Shown: positions 54,309 through 63,729, counted from the stretch's first letter. The stretch is 64,000 bases of DNA from Streptomyces coffeae (GCF_016741875.1 NZ_JAERRF010000016.1:62001-126000), one strand, 5' to 3'. The notes: generated from the sequence alone by a model not told the origin. Translations and numbers: made by a program.

Positions 54309-54977
54309 TCACGTCCGTCGCGAGCTGAGAACGCAGGCCAGCGCGGTCGCCCCGGCGGCGGCCGCGCCGGTCACGGCCAGCGGCAGCAGGGGCAGCGGTA
54401 CGGCGCCGCTGTGCGACCCCGCAACCAGCCCCGACACCGCGGCATTCGCGGGCGAGGCGCCGGCCACCAGCACCAGCAGCGCGGTGACCGCGGTGGAGCA
54501 GATGGCCCAGCCGGGGCTGCGCAGCAGCGGCCGGTTGCACAGCGCGCCGACCGCCGTGCCGAGCAGCGCGCAGGCGAACGCGGCGAGCAACCCCGCGGCG
54601 GTCGCCTTCACCACCGGGATCCCGATCTGGTGATCCGCGGTGCGCGGGTCGCTGATGAGGGCGACGTACAGGGTCCCGACGGTGCCCAGCGCGAGCGCAG
54701 CGCCGAGCGCCGTGAGCACATAGGCCAGATGCACCCGGCCAGGTCCTGCCGCCGCGGCCGCGCAGTTGCGTGCCGCGGCGGGCTCGGTGGTGGCACACAC
54801 CCTCACGAGCCAGGCCGCCACGGGGAGCAGCGCGGCGGCGGCATAGCCGAAGGAGTCGAGGATCGGATCCCCGGCCTGCACCGTGATGACCATGAACGCG
54901 GCGTAGAGCAGCACCGGCGGCAGCCAGCGCTGTGAGCGGGCCAGCAGGGCGGCCTGGTAGCGCAGCAGTGCGGTCAT
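54309..54977 (-). CDS. Membrane protein, likely ABC-type permease partner
   Basis: This 222-aa protein has about six TM segments and little conserved sequence (WLPPVLLYAAFMVITVQAGD; LLPVAAWLVRVCATTEPAAA). ATG 54977 overlaps the stop of the ABC ATPase gene by 4 bp, so it is probably its membrane partner. Function unknown. Confidence 0.8.
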   Translation of the reverse strand: MTALLRYQAALLARSQRWLPPVLLYAAFMVITVQAGDPILDSFGYAAAALLPVAAWLVRVCATTEPAAARNCAAAAAGPGRVHLAYVLTALGAALALGTVGTLYVALISDPRTADHQIGIPVVKATAAGLLAAFACALLGTAVGALCNRPLLRSPGWAICSTAVTALLVLVAGASPANAAVSGLVAGSHSGAVPLPLLPLAVTGAAAAGATALACVLSSRRT

Positions 54978-56164
54978 GAGACCTCCGGCCTCGTCGTCGG
55001 TGCCCCGGACCGCGTGTGCGGCACCTCCGCCACGGAGCGGATGTGCCACGGTGGCCGGGCGGTGAGCAGGGCCCGCAGCAGTGCGTCGGAGTGGGCCGCG
55101 CCGACGCTCAGCCGTACGGTGCGCCGCGCGGAGCCGCCGGCAAGCGGTGCCCGGCCGGCGGCTTCCCCGGCCCGCGGGTGCCCATCGCCGTGCGGCGCGG
55201 CGCCCACCGAGGCGATGTCCACCGGTTTGGTGGGCTCCCGGCCAGGCACCTCGCCCGGGCTCCCGGGCGATGCGGTTCGCCGCGTCATCTGTCCGTCGGC
55301 ACACCCTGGCGGACCGGGCTCGCGGTGCGGCGCGCCGGGCAGGTCCGGCGGCAGGTCGGCGTCCGCCGGGCCCTCGGCGACGACCGCCACCCGCGGGCCC
55401 GCATCGCCCGTCGGGGCCGTTCGCGGCGCGTGCGGTACGTGCTCGCGCGGCCCCGCCACCGGCGGACGGTTCTCCGCGGCGCCCGGGCGTCGCTCGCTCT
55501 GCGCCGACGGTGCGCTGGGGGCGGCCGAAGCCGGTGCGGCGGGCCGCAGTTCGGCGTCGCATGGGGTCAGCCGGGCGTCGGCGACGCGGAACACCGCGTC
55601 GGCGGCACCGGACAGCCGCCGGGTGTCGTGGTCGACGAAGACCACCGCGCCGCCGTCGGCGACCCGCTCGGCGACGGCCGCGTCCAGTACGGTGCGCGCG
55701 GCCTGGTCGAGGCCGGTCCACGCCTCGTCGAGGACCAGCAGCCCGGGGGCGCCGAGCAACGCCTGTGCGACGGCCACCTTCTGGCTGGTGCCCTTGGACA
55801 GTTCGGCGAGCGGGGTGTCGGCGTGTTCGGCCGCGCCGAACCGTTCCAGCCACTCCCCCGCCCCACGCTCCGCCGCCGCCCGCCCCAGCCCGTGGATCCG
55901 GCCGAGATGGGTGAGATAGCCGCGGGCGGAGAAAGGGAGTTCGGCCGGGAACCGCTCGGGAACGTACGCGGTGCGCAGGCGGCCGGTGATGCTGCCGGTG
56001 CTCGGTGCGTCGATCCCGGCGAGCAGCCGCAGCAGGGTGGACTTCCCGCTGCCGTTGGTGCCCTCCACCCGGGTCAGCGAGCCCGGCGGCAGCTCGAGGT
56101 CGACGCCGCGCAGCACCCAGGGCCCGCGCAGACCGTAGCGGCGGCCGACTCCTCGCAGTCTCAT
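54974..56164 (-). CDS. ABC transporter ATP-binding protein with long low-complexity extension
   Basis: The first 210 residues are a compact ATPase: Walker A EGTNGSGKSTLLRLL, signature LSKGTSQKVAVAQALL (LSKGT in place of LSGGQ), Walker B LLVLDEAWTGLD, switch VVFVDHDTRRLSG. A stretch of about 140 residues rich in Pro/Ala/Gly/Arg follows, then a short folded-looking end (RRTVRLSVGAAHSDALLRAL; PPWHIRSVAEVP). Length is 396 aa, far beyond the usual 230-300. Codon use in the linker is still Streptomyces-like. ATG 56164; coupled to the membrane gene. Substrate unknown. Confidence 0.85.
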   Translation of the reverse strand: MRLRGVGRRYGLRGPWVLRGVDLELPPGSLTRVEGTNGSGKSTLLRLLAGIDAPSTGSITGRLRTAYVPERFPAELPFSARGYLTHLGRIHGLGRAAAERGAGEWLERFGAAEHADTPLAELSKGTSQKVAVAQALLGAPGLLVLDEAWTGLDQAARTVLDAAVAERVADGGAVVFVDHDTRRLSGAADAVFRVADARLTPCDAELRPAAPASAAPSAPSAQSERRPGAAENRPPVAGPREHVPHAPRTAPTGDAGPRVAVVAEGPADADLPPDLPGAPHREPGPPGCADGQMTRRTASPGSPGEVPGREPTKPVDIASVGAAPHGDGHPRAGEAAGRAPLAGGSARRTVRLSVGAAHSDALLRALLTARPPWHIRSVAEVPHTRSGAPTTRPEVS

Positions 56165-56208
56165 GGCGGTTGAGCATAGGCAACCGGCGGATCGGCCGCC
56201 GTCACGGG

Positions 56209-56892
56209 TCAATTGCCGCCGTTCTTCTCCGGCTTGGCCTCACTCGGGCGCACGATCACGAACCCCTCCCCGTCCAGCCGGAGTTGGACGGCCTCGCCCG
56301 AACCTCCGCGCAGCATCGAGCCGATGCTCTGCGAGCGGTGCAGCGAGGTGCGCAGGGCGGTGCTCCAGCCGACGACGGCGTCGGTGTCCACGCACACGGG
56401 GTCGGTCGGGGTGACCGGGATGACGATGGGGTTGCCCTCGCATATCAGGCCGAGCCGTCCGCTGCCGCTGAAGACGGTGTTGAACAGACCGCCGCCCGTC
56501 ATCCCCGCGCCCTTCATCATCTCGATCTTGTAGGCGAGGGAGGAGTCGAAGCACAGGACGTTGCGTCCGTTGATGGTGATGCTGTCGCCCGGGGCGAGGT
56601 CCACCAGAAAGCAGTTGGCCGCCTCATGGGCGAACCACGCCTCGCCGTGACCGCGGACGACCATGAGGGCCAGGCCCTCACCGGTGACCGCGCGCTTGAG
56701 GAACGTGCCGACGCCCTGGCCGTGTTTCTCGAAGGCGAGGTTGCCGCGGAAGGCGACCATGGCGCCCTGGCGGGCGTAACACTCGCCGTTGACCGCGTAC
56801 TTGATCGACTTTGCGTTCTGAAGGGTCATCCCCGGCGCGGTGGCGAACTGGGCCATGTACTCGGGGGAGAAGAGATCACTCTGCATGTCCAC
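56209..56892 (-). CDS. AIM24 family protein
   Basis: This 227-aa all-beta protein has AKSIKYAVNGECYARQGAMV near the N-terminus and GEAWFAHEAANCFLVDLAPG, GLICEGNPIVIPVTP and VCVDTDAVVGWSTAL typical of the AIM24 (mitochondrial biogenesis homologue) family. No signal peptide. Function in bacteria is not established. The GTG start at 56892 is followed by ATG 56886, either possible. Confidence 0.88.
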   Translation of the reverse strand: MDMQSDLFSPEYMAQFATAPGMTLQNAKSIKYAVNGECYARQGAMVAFRGNLAFEKHGQGVGTFLKRAVTGEGLALMVVRGHGEAWFAHEAANCFLVDLAPGDSITINGRNVLCFDSSLAYKIEMMKGAGMTGGGLFNTVFSGSGRLGLICEGNPIVIPVTPTDPVCVDTDAVVGWSTALRTSLHRSQSIGSMLRGGSGEAVQLRLDGEGFVIVRPSEAKPEKNGGN

Positions 56893-56956
56893 ATAATTCC
56901 GGGGTTACCGATTCTTCAGCAATATCCGGCCCGGCCCCGGACCGGCGCCCTGCTGG

Positions 56957-56962
56957 CAGACT
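56957..56962 (+). promoter_or_regulatory. Leaderless -10 box for the PTH2-like gene
   Basis: CAGACT ends 7 nt before GTG 56970, with no ribosome-binding site between. Confidence 0.5.
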
Positions 56963-56969
56963 GGGGCGC

Positions 56970-57767
56970 GTGACCAGCTCCGAAACCCACTCCGCGATCC
57001 GCTCCGAGGCCGGCCCGCGCACCAGCCCGTTCCGTCCCGCGGAGACCGACCGGGACGCCGCGCCGCAGTTCGTCCTGCCCCTGGTGGTCCGGATCGAGAA
57101 GGCCGCGCCCCCGGCCCTTACCGACGCCCTGGAGACGGCGGCCCGCGCCGTGCTGGTGCTGCTGTCGGACGAGCGGGCGACCGCGGCGGACGGCGAGTGG
57201 GCCGAGGCCGTACGGGCCTGGCAGGACGCCCGGATCCGCAAGGTCGTACGACGGGCGCGCGGCGCGGAGTGGCGGCGCGCCGGGACGCTGCCGGGCATCA
57301 CGCTCACGGGACACGGTGGACGCACCCACGACGGCGGGGAGGACGGCGGGGGCGCCCCTCCGGCGGCCGAGGTACGGGTGTTTCCGCCGGTGCCGCTGGA
57401 CGGCTGGCCGAAGGAGCTGGTCAAGCTCCAGGTGTCCGGCACCGAACTGGACGACCCGGAACCACCGGCCGTGCCCGACCCGGCCGGGCCGGTGTTGTGG
57501 ATGAACCCGCATATCGACATGTCGGCGGGCAAGGCAATGGCCCAGGCCGGGCACGGCGCACAGCTCGCCTGGTGGCAGCTGACGGGCCCGGCGCGGGCGG
57601 CCTGGCGCGCGGCGGGCTTTCCGCTGGCGGTGCGTACCCCCTCGCCCGAGCGGTGGGCGGAGCTGACGGCGAGCGGACTGCCGGTGGTGCGGGACGCGGG
57701 CTTCACCGAGGTCGCCCCGGGGTCCTGCACGGTGGTGGCGGACCACCCGGCGCTGCGGCGGCGCTGA
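56970..57767 (+). CDS. PTH2-like peptidyl-tRNA hydrolase family protein
   Basis: This 265-aa protein ends in a PTH2-type domain: HIDMSAGKAMAQAGHGAQLA corresponds to the conserved K-x-x-A-Q-x-x-H-A helix and is followed by a WW pair and FPLAVRTPSPERWAEL. The N-terminal half (QFVLPLVVRIEKAAPPALTD) is an actinobacterial extension. Hydrolysis of peptidyl-tRNA is inferred from fold only; the essential Pth activity is normally a different enzyme. Confidence 0.8.
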   Translation: MTSSETHSAIRSEAGPRTSPFRPAETDRDAAPQFVLPLVVRIEKAAPPALTDALETAARAVLVLLSDERATAADGEWAEAVRAWQDARIRKVVRRARGAEWRRAGTLPGITLTGHGGRTHDGGEDGGGAPPAAEVRVFPPVPLDGWPKELVKLQVSGTELDDPEPPAVPDPAGPVLWMNPHIDMSAGKAMAQAGHGAQLAWWQLTGPARAAWRAAGFPLAVRTPSPERWAELTASGLPVVRDAGFTEVAPGSCTVVADHPALRRR

Positions 57768-57808
57768 CCGCCGCGGCGACGGATGGTCGACGCGACCGGC
57801 GTCGGCGC

Positions 57809-58714
57809 TCAGGTGGTGCGGCGCCTGCGGCGGATCGCGCGGGTGACCACCGGCGGCAGCACATCGGCGGCGAGCCGGCGGACCGGGGAGGGCGCGGGGC
57901 GGGCCGGTGCCGGCACGGAGCCGGAAGAGCCCACGGAGGACTCCCGGGGCACATCGGCGTAGCGGGAGCGCGGCGCGGCCGGGTTCGGGGGCTTGCCCGA
58001 GAACCGCAGCACCCGCCGCCCCGCGATCTCCTGCACGCTCGTGTGCATCGTCGACCGCCACTCCTCGTCCGCGAGCAACTCGTCCTGCAACGGCCCGGGG
58101 TCGCCCCAGGTGCCGTAGAGCTTCTGGGTGCTGAGGCACACCGGCCGCAGCCCCCGGGTGAACACCGCCTCCCAGGCCGCGGCGGCGACGCCCGGGGTGT
58201 GTTCGGAGCGGAAGTCGTCGAGGACGACCAGGCCGCCGGGGGCCAGCGCGCTGTGCGCGGTGTCGATGTCGCCCACCACATGCTCGTACAGATGTGAGGC
58301 GTCGACGTGCACAAAGCGGCAGCTGTCCGGGCCGACATGGCGCGGCACCACGGAGGTCGGCCCCTGGATGACACGGGGCAGCTCGTCGTGGAAGGCCAGG
58401 TAGTTCTGCTCGAAGGCGGTGCGGGTGAGGGTGGCGTACGACTTACGGGCCTCCGCCGCGTTCCGCTCGTCCGGCGCGTCGGCGTCGAAGAGGTCGCAGA
58501 CCGTGAAGCACTCGTCATCGCCCAGATAGGCGGCGGTGAAGATGGCGCTCTTGCCCATGTAGGCGCCCATCTCCAGGAGGTCCCCGTGCTGCTCGTGGCG
58601 CTCCTGGCGGGTCAGGAAGCGGTCGAAGAGCACTTGGTCAAGGCTGGGGAACCACCCCTTGACGTCATTGAGGCTGCGGGGACGCTGCGCTGCTCGCGCG
58701 GTGGTGGCCGTCAT
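57809..58714 (-). CDS. Class I SAM-dependent methyltransferase (Methyltransf_24 type)
   Basis: This 301-aa protein has the SAM-binding start DLLEMGAYMGKSAIFTAAYLG, FTVCDLFDADAP (ribose-binding acid) and HVDASHLYEHVVGDIDTAHS with VVLDDFRSEHTPG, the metal-type acidic pair of TylF/MycF-like O-methyltransferases. The last 60 residues are Pro/Arg-rich. Substrate unknown; nearby sugar genes (epimerase, GT2) could be related. Confidence 0.83.
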   Translation of the reverse strand: MTATTARAAQRPRSLNDVKGWFPSLDQVLFDRFLTRQERHEQHGDLLEMGAYMGKSAIFTAAYLGDDECFTVCDLFDADAPDERNAAEARKSYATLTRTAFEQNYLAFHDELPRVIQGPTSVVPRHVGPDSCRFVHVDASHLYEHVVGDIDTAHSALAPGGLVVLDDFRSEHTPGVAAAAWEAVFTRGLRPVCLSTQKLYGTWGDPGPLQDELLADEEWRSTMHTSVQEIAGRRVLRFSGKPPNPAAPRSRYADVPRESSVGSSGSVPAPARPAPSPVRRLAADVLPPVVTRAIRRRRRTT

Positions 58715-58966
58715 GCTGCTCTCAGTTCCTCGGTTGCGTGCGGGTGGTGTGCGTGGCATTCGTGGCGTTCGGAGCGACGTCCGGAAGACGTGAGTGGCCG
58801 CCACGCTGACAGTGGAAGGCAACGCTGGAGGGTCCCTGTTGTGTGTGTTGTGTGACCGAAAATGCGAGACGAAGTGATGGCCATACCATGGCGAACCTGG
58901 GCATAGCGGGGCGTTGGATGGCCGGAAATCGACGTGAAGGCAGACTTCGGGGGACCCGCTGACCGC

Positions 58967-60097
58967 TCAGAAGCGGAGGACCGCCGCGATGCGGTCGTAT
59001 CCGGACAGGGCCCCGTCCGGGACGAAGGCGACCTCGCTGCCGGTATCCAGCGCGGCCTCGATGATCTCGTCCACGATGTCCTCCTGGACCGCCGGGCCGT
59101 GCTCGGCGGCGCTCATCTCGGCCGCGTCGACCGGCACCAGATGCTCGTCGGTGACCCGCACCGGCTGCTGGTAGTTCTCCTCGACGACCAGCAGATCGAT
59201 CCGGCCCTCCCGAACCACCTGCCACATCTCCTCGAGGCCGGCGGCGAAGGCACGCCGCCCCTGGGCCTGCTCGGTGCGCTGGATGACCCGCTCGGCGTGG
59301 CGGGCCGCCTGCTCGCCCAGCGCCGGGCGCAGCGCCTCGGCCAGCGCCCTGGCGGGGCCACCGGCCAGTCCGCCCTTGGGCACCCGGCTCACGGCGGCCT
59401 TCGCCGCCGAGCCCACCTCGTCCAGCAGGCTCAGCGCGGGCGCGAGCCCGACCAGATAGAGCGGGCGGGGATCGGTCGCGAGCAGGGAGTCCAGCCCGGT
59501 GTCGACCTGCCGCAGATACTGCCGGGTGCGCTCGTCGTCGTAGATGCCGGGCGCGTTGCCGATCCGCTCCTCGCGCTCCACGTCCTCGTTGTCGCCCGGC
59601 TCGGGCTCCATCGGGAATCCGGCCGCGCGCACCTGCTGGAGCGAGCCGTTGGAGCCGCCCCACAGCACGGTGCGGTCCGAGGCGACGGCCAGCACCCAGT
59701 ACGGGCGGCTCCGCTCGCGCGCCGCGACCAGATTGCGGGTGAGGAAGGTGTCGCTGAACACGACGCGCTCGGGCGCCGTTCTCGGCAGTGACCAGACCTC
59801 GTACTCGCCCTTCGCCGCGAAGATCACCAGCGAGTCCAGGGCGTAGCGGAGGTCCGCGTCGGCCACCGCGCGGTCGAGCTGCCCGCTGATGTCGAAACGG
59901 GCCCCGCGCGGGACGTCGGGAGCCGCCTCCAGTCGTCGTTTGGCCTCGGCGACGAGGTTGCGCAGCCGCACCGAATCCTGTGCGTTGTGGGTTTCGCGGC
60001 GGTGGGTCGGGAGGGTGATGGTGACCGCCGGATAGGGCCTCTTGGCGCGGAGGGCGGTCAGCGTGCGGGATGTCAGACCTGTGGTGCGCATCGGCAT
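58967..60097 (-). CDS. baeRF-type release-factor-like protein
   Basis: This 376-aa protein resembles the bacterial archaeo-eukaryotic release factor (eRF1-like) families: ALRAKRPYPAVTITLPTHRR at the start, VVFSDTFLTRNLVAARERSR and SRPYWVLAVASDRTVLWGGS in the middle, EEMWQVVREGRIDLLVVEEN in the C-terminal L7Ae-like part, ending DGALSGYDRIAAVLRF. Often misannotated as chemotaxis protein. No GGQ motif is visible, so peptidyl release is unlikely; a ribosome-related role is only inferred. Confidence 0.75.
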   Translation of the reverse strand: MPMRTTGLTSRTLTALRAKRPYPAVTITLPTHRRETHNAQDSVRLRNLVAEAKRRLEAAPDVPRGARFDISGQLDRAVADADLRYALDSLVIFAAKGEYEVWSLPRTAPERVVFSDTFLTRNLVAARERSRPYWVLAVASDRTVLWGGSNGSLQQVRAAGFPMEPEPGDNEDVEREERIGNAPGIYDDERTRQYLRQVDTGLDSLLATDPRPLYLVGLAPALSLLDEVGSAAKAAVSRVPKGGLAGGPARALAEALRPALGEQAARHAERVIQRTEQAQGRRAFAAGLEEMWQVVREGRIDLLVVEENYQQPVRVTDEHLVPVDAAEMSAAEHGPAVQEDIVDEIIEAALDTGSEVAFVPDGALSGYDRIAAVLRF

Positions 60098-60249
60098 CGT
60101 TGCCTCTCAACGCTGGTCATCACAGGATCCCGCAGGAGTGGCGGGGTCGCATCACGGACGGGGCCCGGACGCGAGACGCGGGTCCGCGGGAGTCCTTACG
60201 GACCGGTGACGGCACGGCGCGTACGCGGGCCGCGCGGTCCTCCCGGGCC

Positions 60250-60255
60250 TAGCGT
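60250..60255 (+). promoter_or_regulatory. Leaderless -10 box for the epimerase gene
   Basis: TAGCGT ends 7 nt before ATG 60263; no ribosome-binding site is visible. Confidence 0.6.
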
Positions 60256-60262
60256 CGCCACC

Positions 60263-61348
60263 ATGCGCGTACTGGTCACCGGAGGCGCGGGCTTCATCGG
60301 CTCGCACATCGTCACCGCTCTCACCGCCCACGGCCATGAGCCGGTCGTCCTCGACGCCCTGCTCCCGGCCGCCCACCCGGCACCGCCGCCGCTGCCCGAT
60401 GCCCGGTGGATCCACGCCGACGTACGGGACCGCGGGGCGGTGGCCGCGGCGCTGCGCGGGGTGGACGCGGTCTGCCACCAGGCGGCGATGGTCGGCCTCG
60501 GCAAGGACTTCGCGGACGCGCCGGACTACGTCGGCTGCAATGACCTGGGTACGGCCGTCCTGCTGGCGGCGATGGCCGAGCGCGGGGTGCGGACGCTGGT
60601 GCTCGCCGGGTCGATGGTGGTGTACGGGGAGGGGCGCTACGACTGCCCCCGCCACGGATGGGTGCGCCCCGGACCGCGCGCGGAGGCCGATCTCCGGGCG
60701 GGGCGCTTCGAACCGCCCTGCCCGGAGTGCGGCACCCCATTGGCGGCGGGTCTGGTCGGCGAGGACGCCCCGGCCGATCCGCGAAACGTGTACGCCACGA
60801 CGAAGCTGGCCCAGGAACACCTGGCGGCGGCGTGGGCACGGTCGGTGGGCGGCCGCGCGGTGTCCCTGCGCTACCACAACGTCTACGGGCCGGGGATGCC
60901 GCGCGACACCCCCTACGCGGGTGTCGCCTCCTTCTTCCGCTCCGCGCTCGCGCGCGGGGAGGCGCCGACCGTCTTCGAGGACGGCGGACAGCGCCGGGAC
61001 TTCATCCACGTGCGCGATGTGGCCGAAGCCAATGTCGCCGCGCTGGAGGCGGCGGCGGACGGGGCGGACGCGGCGCCCGTGGGTGCGCTGACCGCGTATA
61101 ACACGGGCAGCGACGAGCCGCACACGGTGGGCGAGATGGCCGCGGCCCTGGCGGAGGCCCACGGCGGCCCCGCGCCGGTGGTCACCGGCGACTACCGGCT
61201 GGGGGACGTCCGCCACATCACCGCCTCGTCGCGGCGGATCCGGGAGCGGCTGGGGTGGCGGGCGACGGTGCCGTTCGCGGAGGGCATGACCGAGTTCGCC
61301 CGCGCCCCGCAGCGCGCGGCCGGGCTCCGGCCCGACCCGGTCCCGTAG
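60263..61348 (+). CDS. NAD-dependent epimerase, dTDP-L-rhamnose 4-epimerase-like
   Basis: This 361-aa extended SDR has NAD-binding VTGGAGFIGSHIV, catalytic Tyr/Lys in NVYATTKLAQEHLA and the preceding SMVVYGEG. It has an insert with four Cys/His-type residues (YDCPRHGWVRPGPR ... EPPCPECGTPL) that I know from dTDP-L-rhamnose 4-epimerase-like enzymes. Substrate specificity is otherwise undetermined; UDP-glucose 4-epimerase is the alternative. Cell-wall or natural-product sugar supply is plausible. Confidence 0.85.
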   Translation: MRVLVTGGAGFIGSHIVTALTAHGHEPVVLDALLPAAHPAPPPLPDARWIHADVRDRGAVAAALRGVDAVCHQAAMVGLGKDFADAPDYVGCNDLGTAVLLAAMAERGVRTLVLAGSMVVYGEGRYDCPRHGWVRPGPRAEADLRAGRFEPPCPECGTPLAAGLVGEDAPADPRNVYATTKLAQEHLAAAWARSVGGRAVSLRYHNVYGPGMPRDTPYAGVASFFRSALARGEAPTVFEDGGQRRDFIHVRDVAEANVAALEAAADGADAAPVGALTAYNTGSDEPHTVGEMAAALAEAHGGPAPVVTGDYRLGDVRHITASSRRIRERLGWRATVPFAEGMTEFARAPQRAAGLRPDPVP

Positions 61349-61716
61349 GGGTCCGTCGTCAAAGGGGCCGCCCTGCTCCCGACGCCCGGCACCCCGGCTC
61401 GCCGCCGTGCGGGCCACGGCCGGGCCCCGCGGTGGCGGAGTCCGCCCCGTCGTGCCGGCGAGGGCCGGCCGCCCTCAGGACGCGGAAGCGACCCGGTCGC
61501 CCGCCCCTCGGGGGCCGGTGCGCGATGGCGCTGCCGTACGGGCCGTGTGCCCGCGGCCTCGGTGCCACACCGATGCGCTGTGCGCCCCCGTCGGCGTCGA
61601 GACCCGGCGGGGCGTACGGGAGCGGCGCGGCCGTCGCCCACCACCCCGGACCGGCCGTCGCCCACCACCCCCGGACCGGCCGTCGCCCACCACCCCCGGG
61701 CCGGACGCCGTCCCGG
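61349..61716. other. Convergent intergenic region
   Basis: 368 bp between the epimerase and the histidine kinase 3' ends. It holds a threefold 24-25-bp repeat (61631-61704). No gene is supported, although open frames run through because of the high GC. Confidence 0.6.
61631..61704. repeat. Three tandem 24-25-bp repeats
   Basis: CCGTCGCCCACCACCC(C)GGACCGG begins at 61631, 61655 and 61680; copies 2 and 3 have one extra C and copy 3 one further change. Confidence 0.9.
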
Positions 61717-62829
61717 CTACCCGCGCGCCGCCGGGAGACGGACCTCGAAGCGGCAGCCTCCGTCGACGTTGTGAACCGCCGCATGGCCCTCATGGGCTTC
61801 GACGATGCCGCGGACGATGGCGAGGCCCAGGCCCGCGCCTGCCGGTGGGGTACGGGCGTGGCTGCCGCGCCAGCCGGTGTCGAAGACGCGCGGGAGGTCC
61901 TCCTCGGGGATGCCGCCGCAGCCGTCCGTGACCGACAGCACGACATGCTCCGCCTCCCGCCGGGCGGCGACCGCGACCGTACCGTCGGCCGGGGTGCGGC
62001 GGATGGCGTTGATCAGGAGGTTGCCCAGGACGCGGGTCATCTCCTTGCCGTCGGCCTCGATGGGAACGGCGTCGACGGGATCGCCGATCAGCCGTACGCC
62101 CAGTTCCCGGGCCAGTGGATCGGCGCCCGCGAGGGCGTCGCCGACCAGGTCGTGGACGGAGATCCGGGTGAGGCTGAGGGACAGCGCACCGGCGTGGATG
62201 CGGGAGAGTTCGAAGAGGTCGCCGACCATGCCGTTGAGCCGTTCCACCTCGGTGCGGATCTGGCGCAGATAGCGCTCCGGGTCGGGGACCACCCCGTCCT
62301 CCAGTGCCTCGGACATCGCCCGCAGCCCGGCCAGCGGGGTGCGCAGATCGTGGGAGATCCAGGCGACGAGCTCACGGCGCGAGGACTCCAGGGCCCGTTC
62401 ACGTGTCCGCGAAGCGGCCAGTTTTTCGCTGGTGTCGGCCAGTGCGCGGCTGAGGGCGGCGAGTTCGGCGGTGGCCTGGCCGTCGGGGGCGGCGAAGTCG
62501 CCGCCGTCGCCGAAGGAGCGGGCGGCCTGCGTCAGCGCGTTGCTCCGCGCCACGACCCAGCGGCCCAGCAGCAGCGCGGTGGCCATCGACACCACGGCGG
62601 CCATGGCGCAGACGGTGGTGACGACCGTCAGGTCGTGCGGGGACAGGAACATGGCCCACGCGACGGCGAGGGTGCCCGCGAGCATGGCCGTCACCGTGAC
62701 GGCGGCGACGACGGCGAGGGACACGGCGACGGACCGTCCGCGCAGCAGCCGCAGCGCCAGCGCGCCCAGCAGACCGGCCGCCGCAGCGCCGAGGAACGCG
62801 AACAGGGCTATCAGCAGCACGTCATGCAT
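61717..62829 (-). CDS. Sensor histidine kinase (OmpR partner type)
   Basis: This 370-aa kinase has about three N-terminal TM helices (LLIALFAFLGAAAAGLLGAL; VTVTAMLAGTLAVAWAMF), a HAMP-like segment, HisKA with phospho-accepting His in LVAWISHDLRTPLAGLRAM, and HATPase_c (LGNLLINAIRRTPADG; TDGCGGIPEEDLPRVFD; GAGLGLAIVRGIVEAHEG). It follows the response regulator gene by 5 bp. Signal unknown. Confidence 0.93.
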   Translation of the reverse strand: MHDVLLIALFAFLGAAAAGLLGALALRLLRGRSVAVSLAVVAAVTVTAMLAGTLAVAWAMFLSPHDLTVVTTVCAMAAVVSMATALLLGRWVVARSNALTQAARSFGDGGDFAAPDGQATAELAALSRALADTSEKLAASRTRERALESSRRELVAWISHDLRTPLAGLRAMSEALEDGVVPDPERYLRQIRTEVERLNGMVGDLFELSRIHAGALSLSLTRISVHDLVGDALAGADPLARELGVRLIGDPVDAVPIEADGKEMTRVLGNLLINAIRRTPADGTVAVAARREAEHVVLSVTDGCGGIPEEDLPRVFDTGWRGSHARTPPAGAGLGLAIVRGIVEAHEGHAAVHNVDGGCRFEVRLPAARG

Positions 62830-62834
62830 GGTGA

Positions 62835-63605
62835 TCAGCCCTCGTGCCGCGCGGTCTCGGACGGGGCGTCGAAGCGGTAGCCGACGCCCCAGACCGTCTG
62901 GATGAGACGCGGCGCGCCCGGATCGACCTCGATCTTGCCCCGCAGCCGCCGCACATGGACGGTGACGGTGGACAGATCACCGAAGTCCCAGCCCCAGACG
63001 TCCCGCATCAGCTCCTCGCGGGTGCACGCCACACCGGGGTTCCGCAGCAGGTGGGCGAGCAGGTCGAACTCGCGCAGGGTGAGGGCGAGTTCACGGCCGT
63101 CCCGGGTGGCCCGGCGGGCGGCGGGGTCGAGGGTGATCCCGGCGTGCCGGAGCACCCCGTCCGGCCGCGCGGGACCGCCACCCGCGCCGTCGGGCGCCCC
63201 GCCGAGGGGGACCGCGCGCGGGCCGGTGCGGCTGCGGCGGAGTACGGACTCCACACGCAGCACCAGTTCGCGCGGGCTGAACGGCTTGGTCACATAGTCG
63301 TCCGCGCCGATCTCCAGGCCGAGGATCCGGTCGTCCTCGTCGCCGCGCGCGGTGAGCATGATGACCGGCACCGGCCCCTTGTCGCGGAGCGTGCGGCACA
63401 CCTGGAGTCCGTCCATGCCCGGCAGCATCAGATCGAGGACGACCAGGTCGGGCCAGCGGGCGGCGGCGCGGGCGAGCGCCTCGGGGCCGTCGGCGGCCCG
63501 GTCGACGTCATAGCCGGCGCGGTCCAGGTATCCGGCGACGACCTCGGCGACGGTCGGGTCGTCGTCCACCACGAGAACCCGGCCGGGGTTGGGGGTCTGC
63601 TGCAT
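62835..63605 (-). CDS. OmpR-family response regulator
   Basis: This 256-aa regulator has a receiver domain (VLVVDDDPTVAEVVAGYL; phospho-Asp in LVVLDLMLPGMDG; VIMLTARGDEDDRI; TKPFSPRELVLRV) and a winged-helix DNA-binding domain (LTLREFDLLAHLLRNPGVAC; STVTVHVRRLRGKIE; IQTVWGVGYRFDAP). ATG 63605 has GAGGG upstream. First gene of a two-gene operon with the kinase; diverges from the GT2 gene. Confidence 0.94.
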   Translation of the reverse strand: MQQTPNPGRVLVVDDDPTVAEVVAGYLDRAGYDVDRAADGPEALARAAARWPDLVVLDLMLPGMDGLQVCRTLRDKGPVPVIMLTARGDEDDRILGLEIGADDYVTKPFSPRELVLRVESVLRRSRTGPRAVPLGGAPDGAGGGPARPDGVLRHAGITLDPAARRATRDGRELALTLREFDLLAHLLRNPGVACTREELMRDVWGWDFGDLSTVTVHVRRLRGKIEVDPGAPRLIQTVWGVGYRFDAPSETARHEG

Positions 63606-63716
63606 GCCCACACCCTCGCACCAGGCCGGACCCGGGCCCACCCCGGGGCGGGCGGGGGCGGGGCGACGTCCGCGTTTTGTAAGGACGCGAAGTCCGAAAT
63701 GCCGCTTTGTTCTTCG

Positions 63717-63722
63717 TAGTGT
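63717..63722 (+). promoter_or_regulatory. Leaderless -10 box for the glycosyltransferase gene
   Basis: TAGTGT ends 7 nt before GTG 63730, supporting that start over GTG 63721, which overlaps the box. Confidence 0.5.
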
Positions 63723-63729
63723 GGAGCGC

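Noticed and set aside
54978..56183. Apparent long N-terminal extension of the 54309 membrane protein
   Set aside because: It lies within the ABC ATPase gene in another frame; the ATGA overlap at 54974-54977 explains the start.
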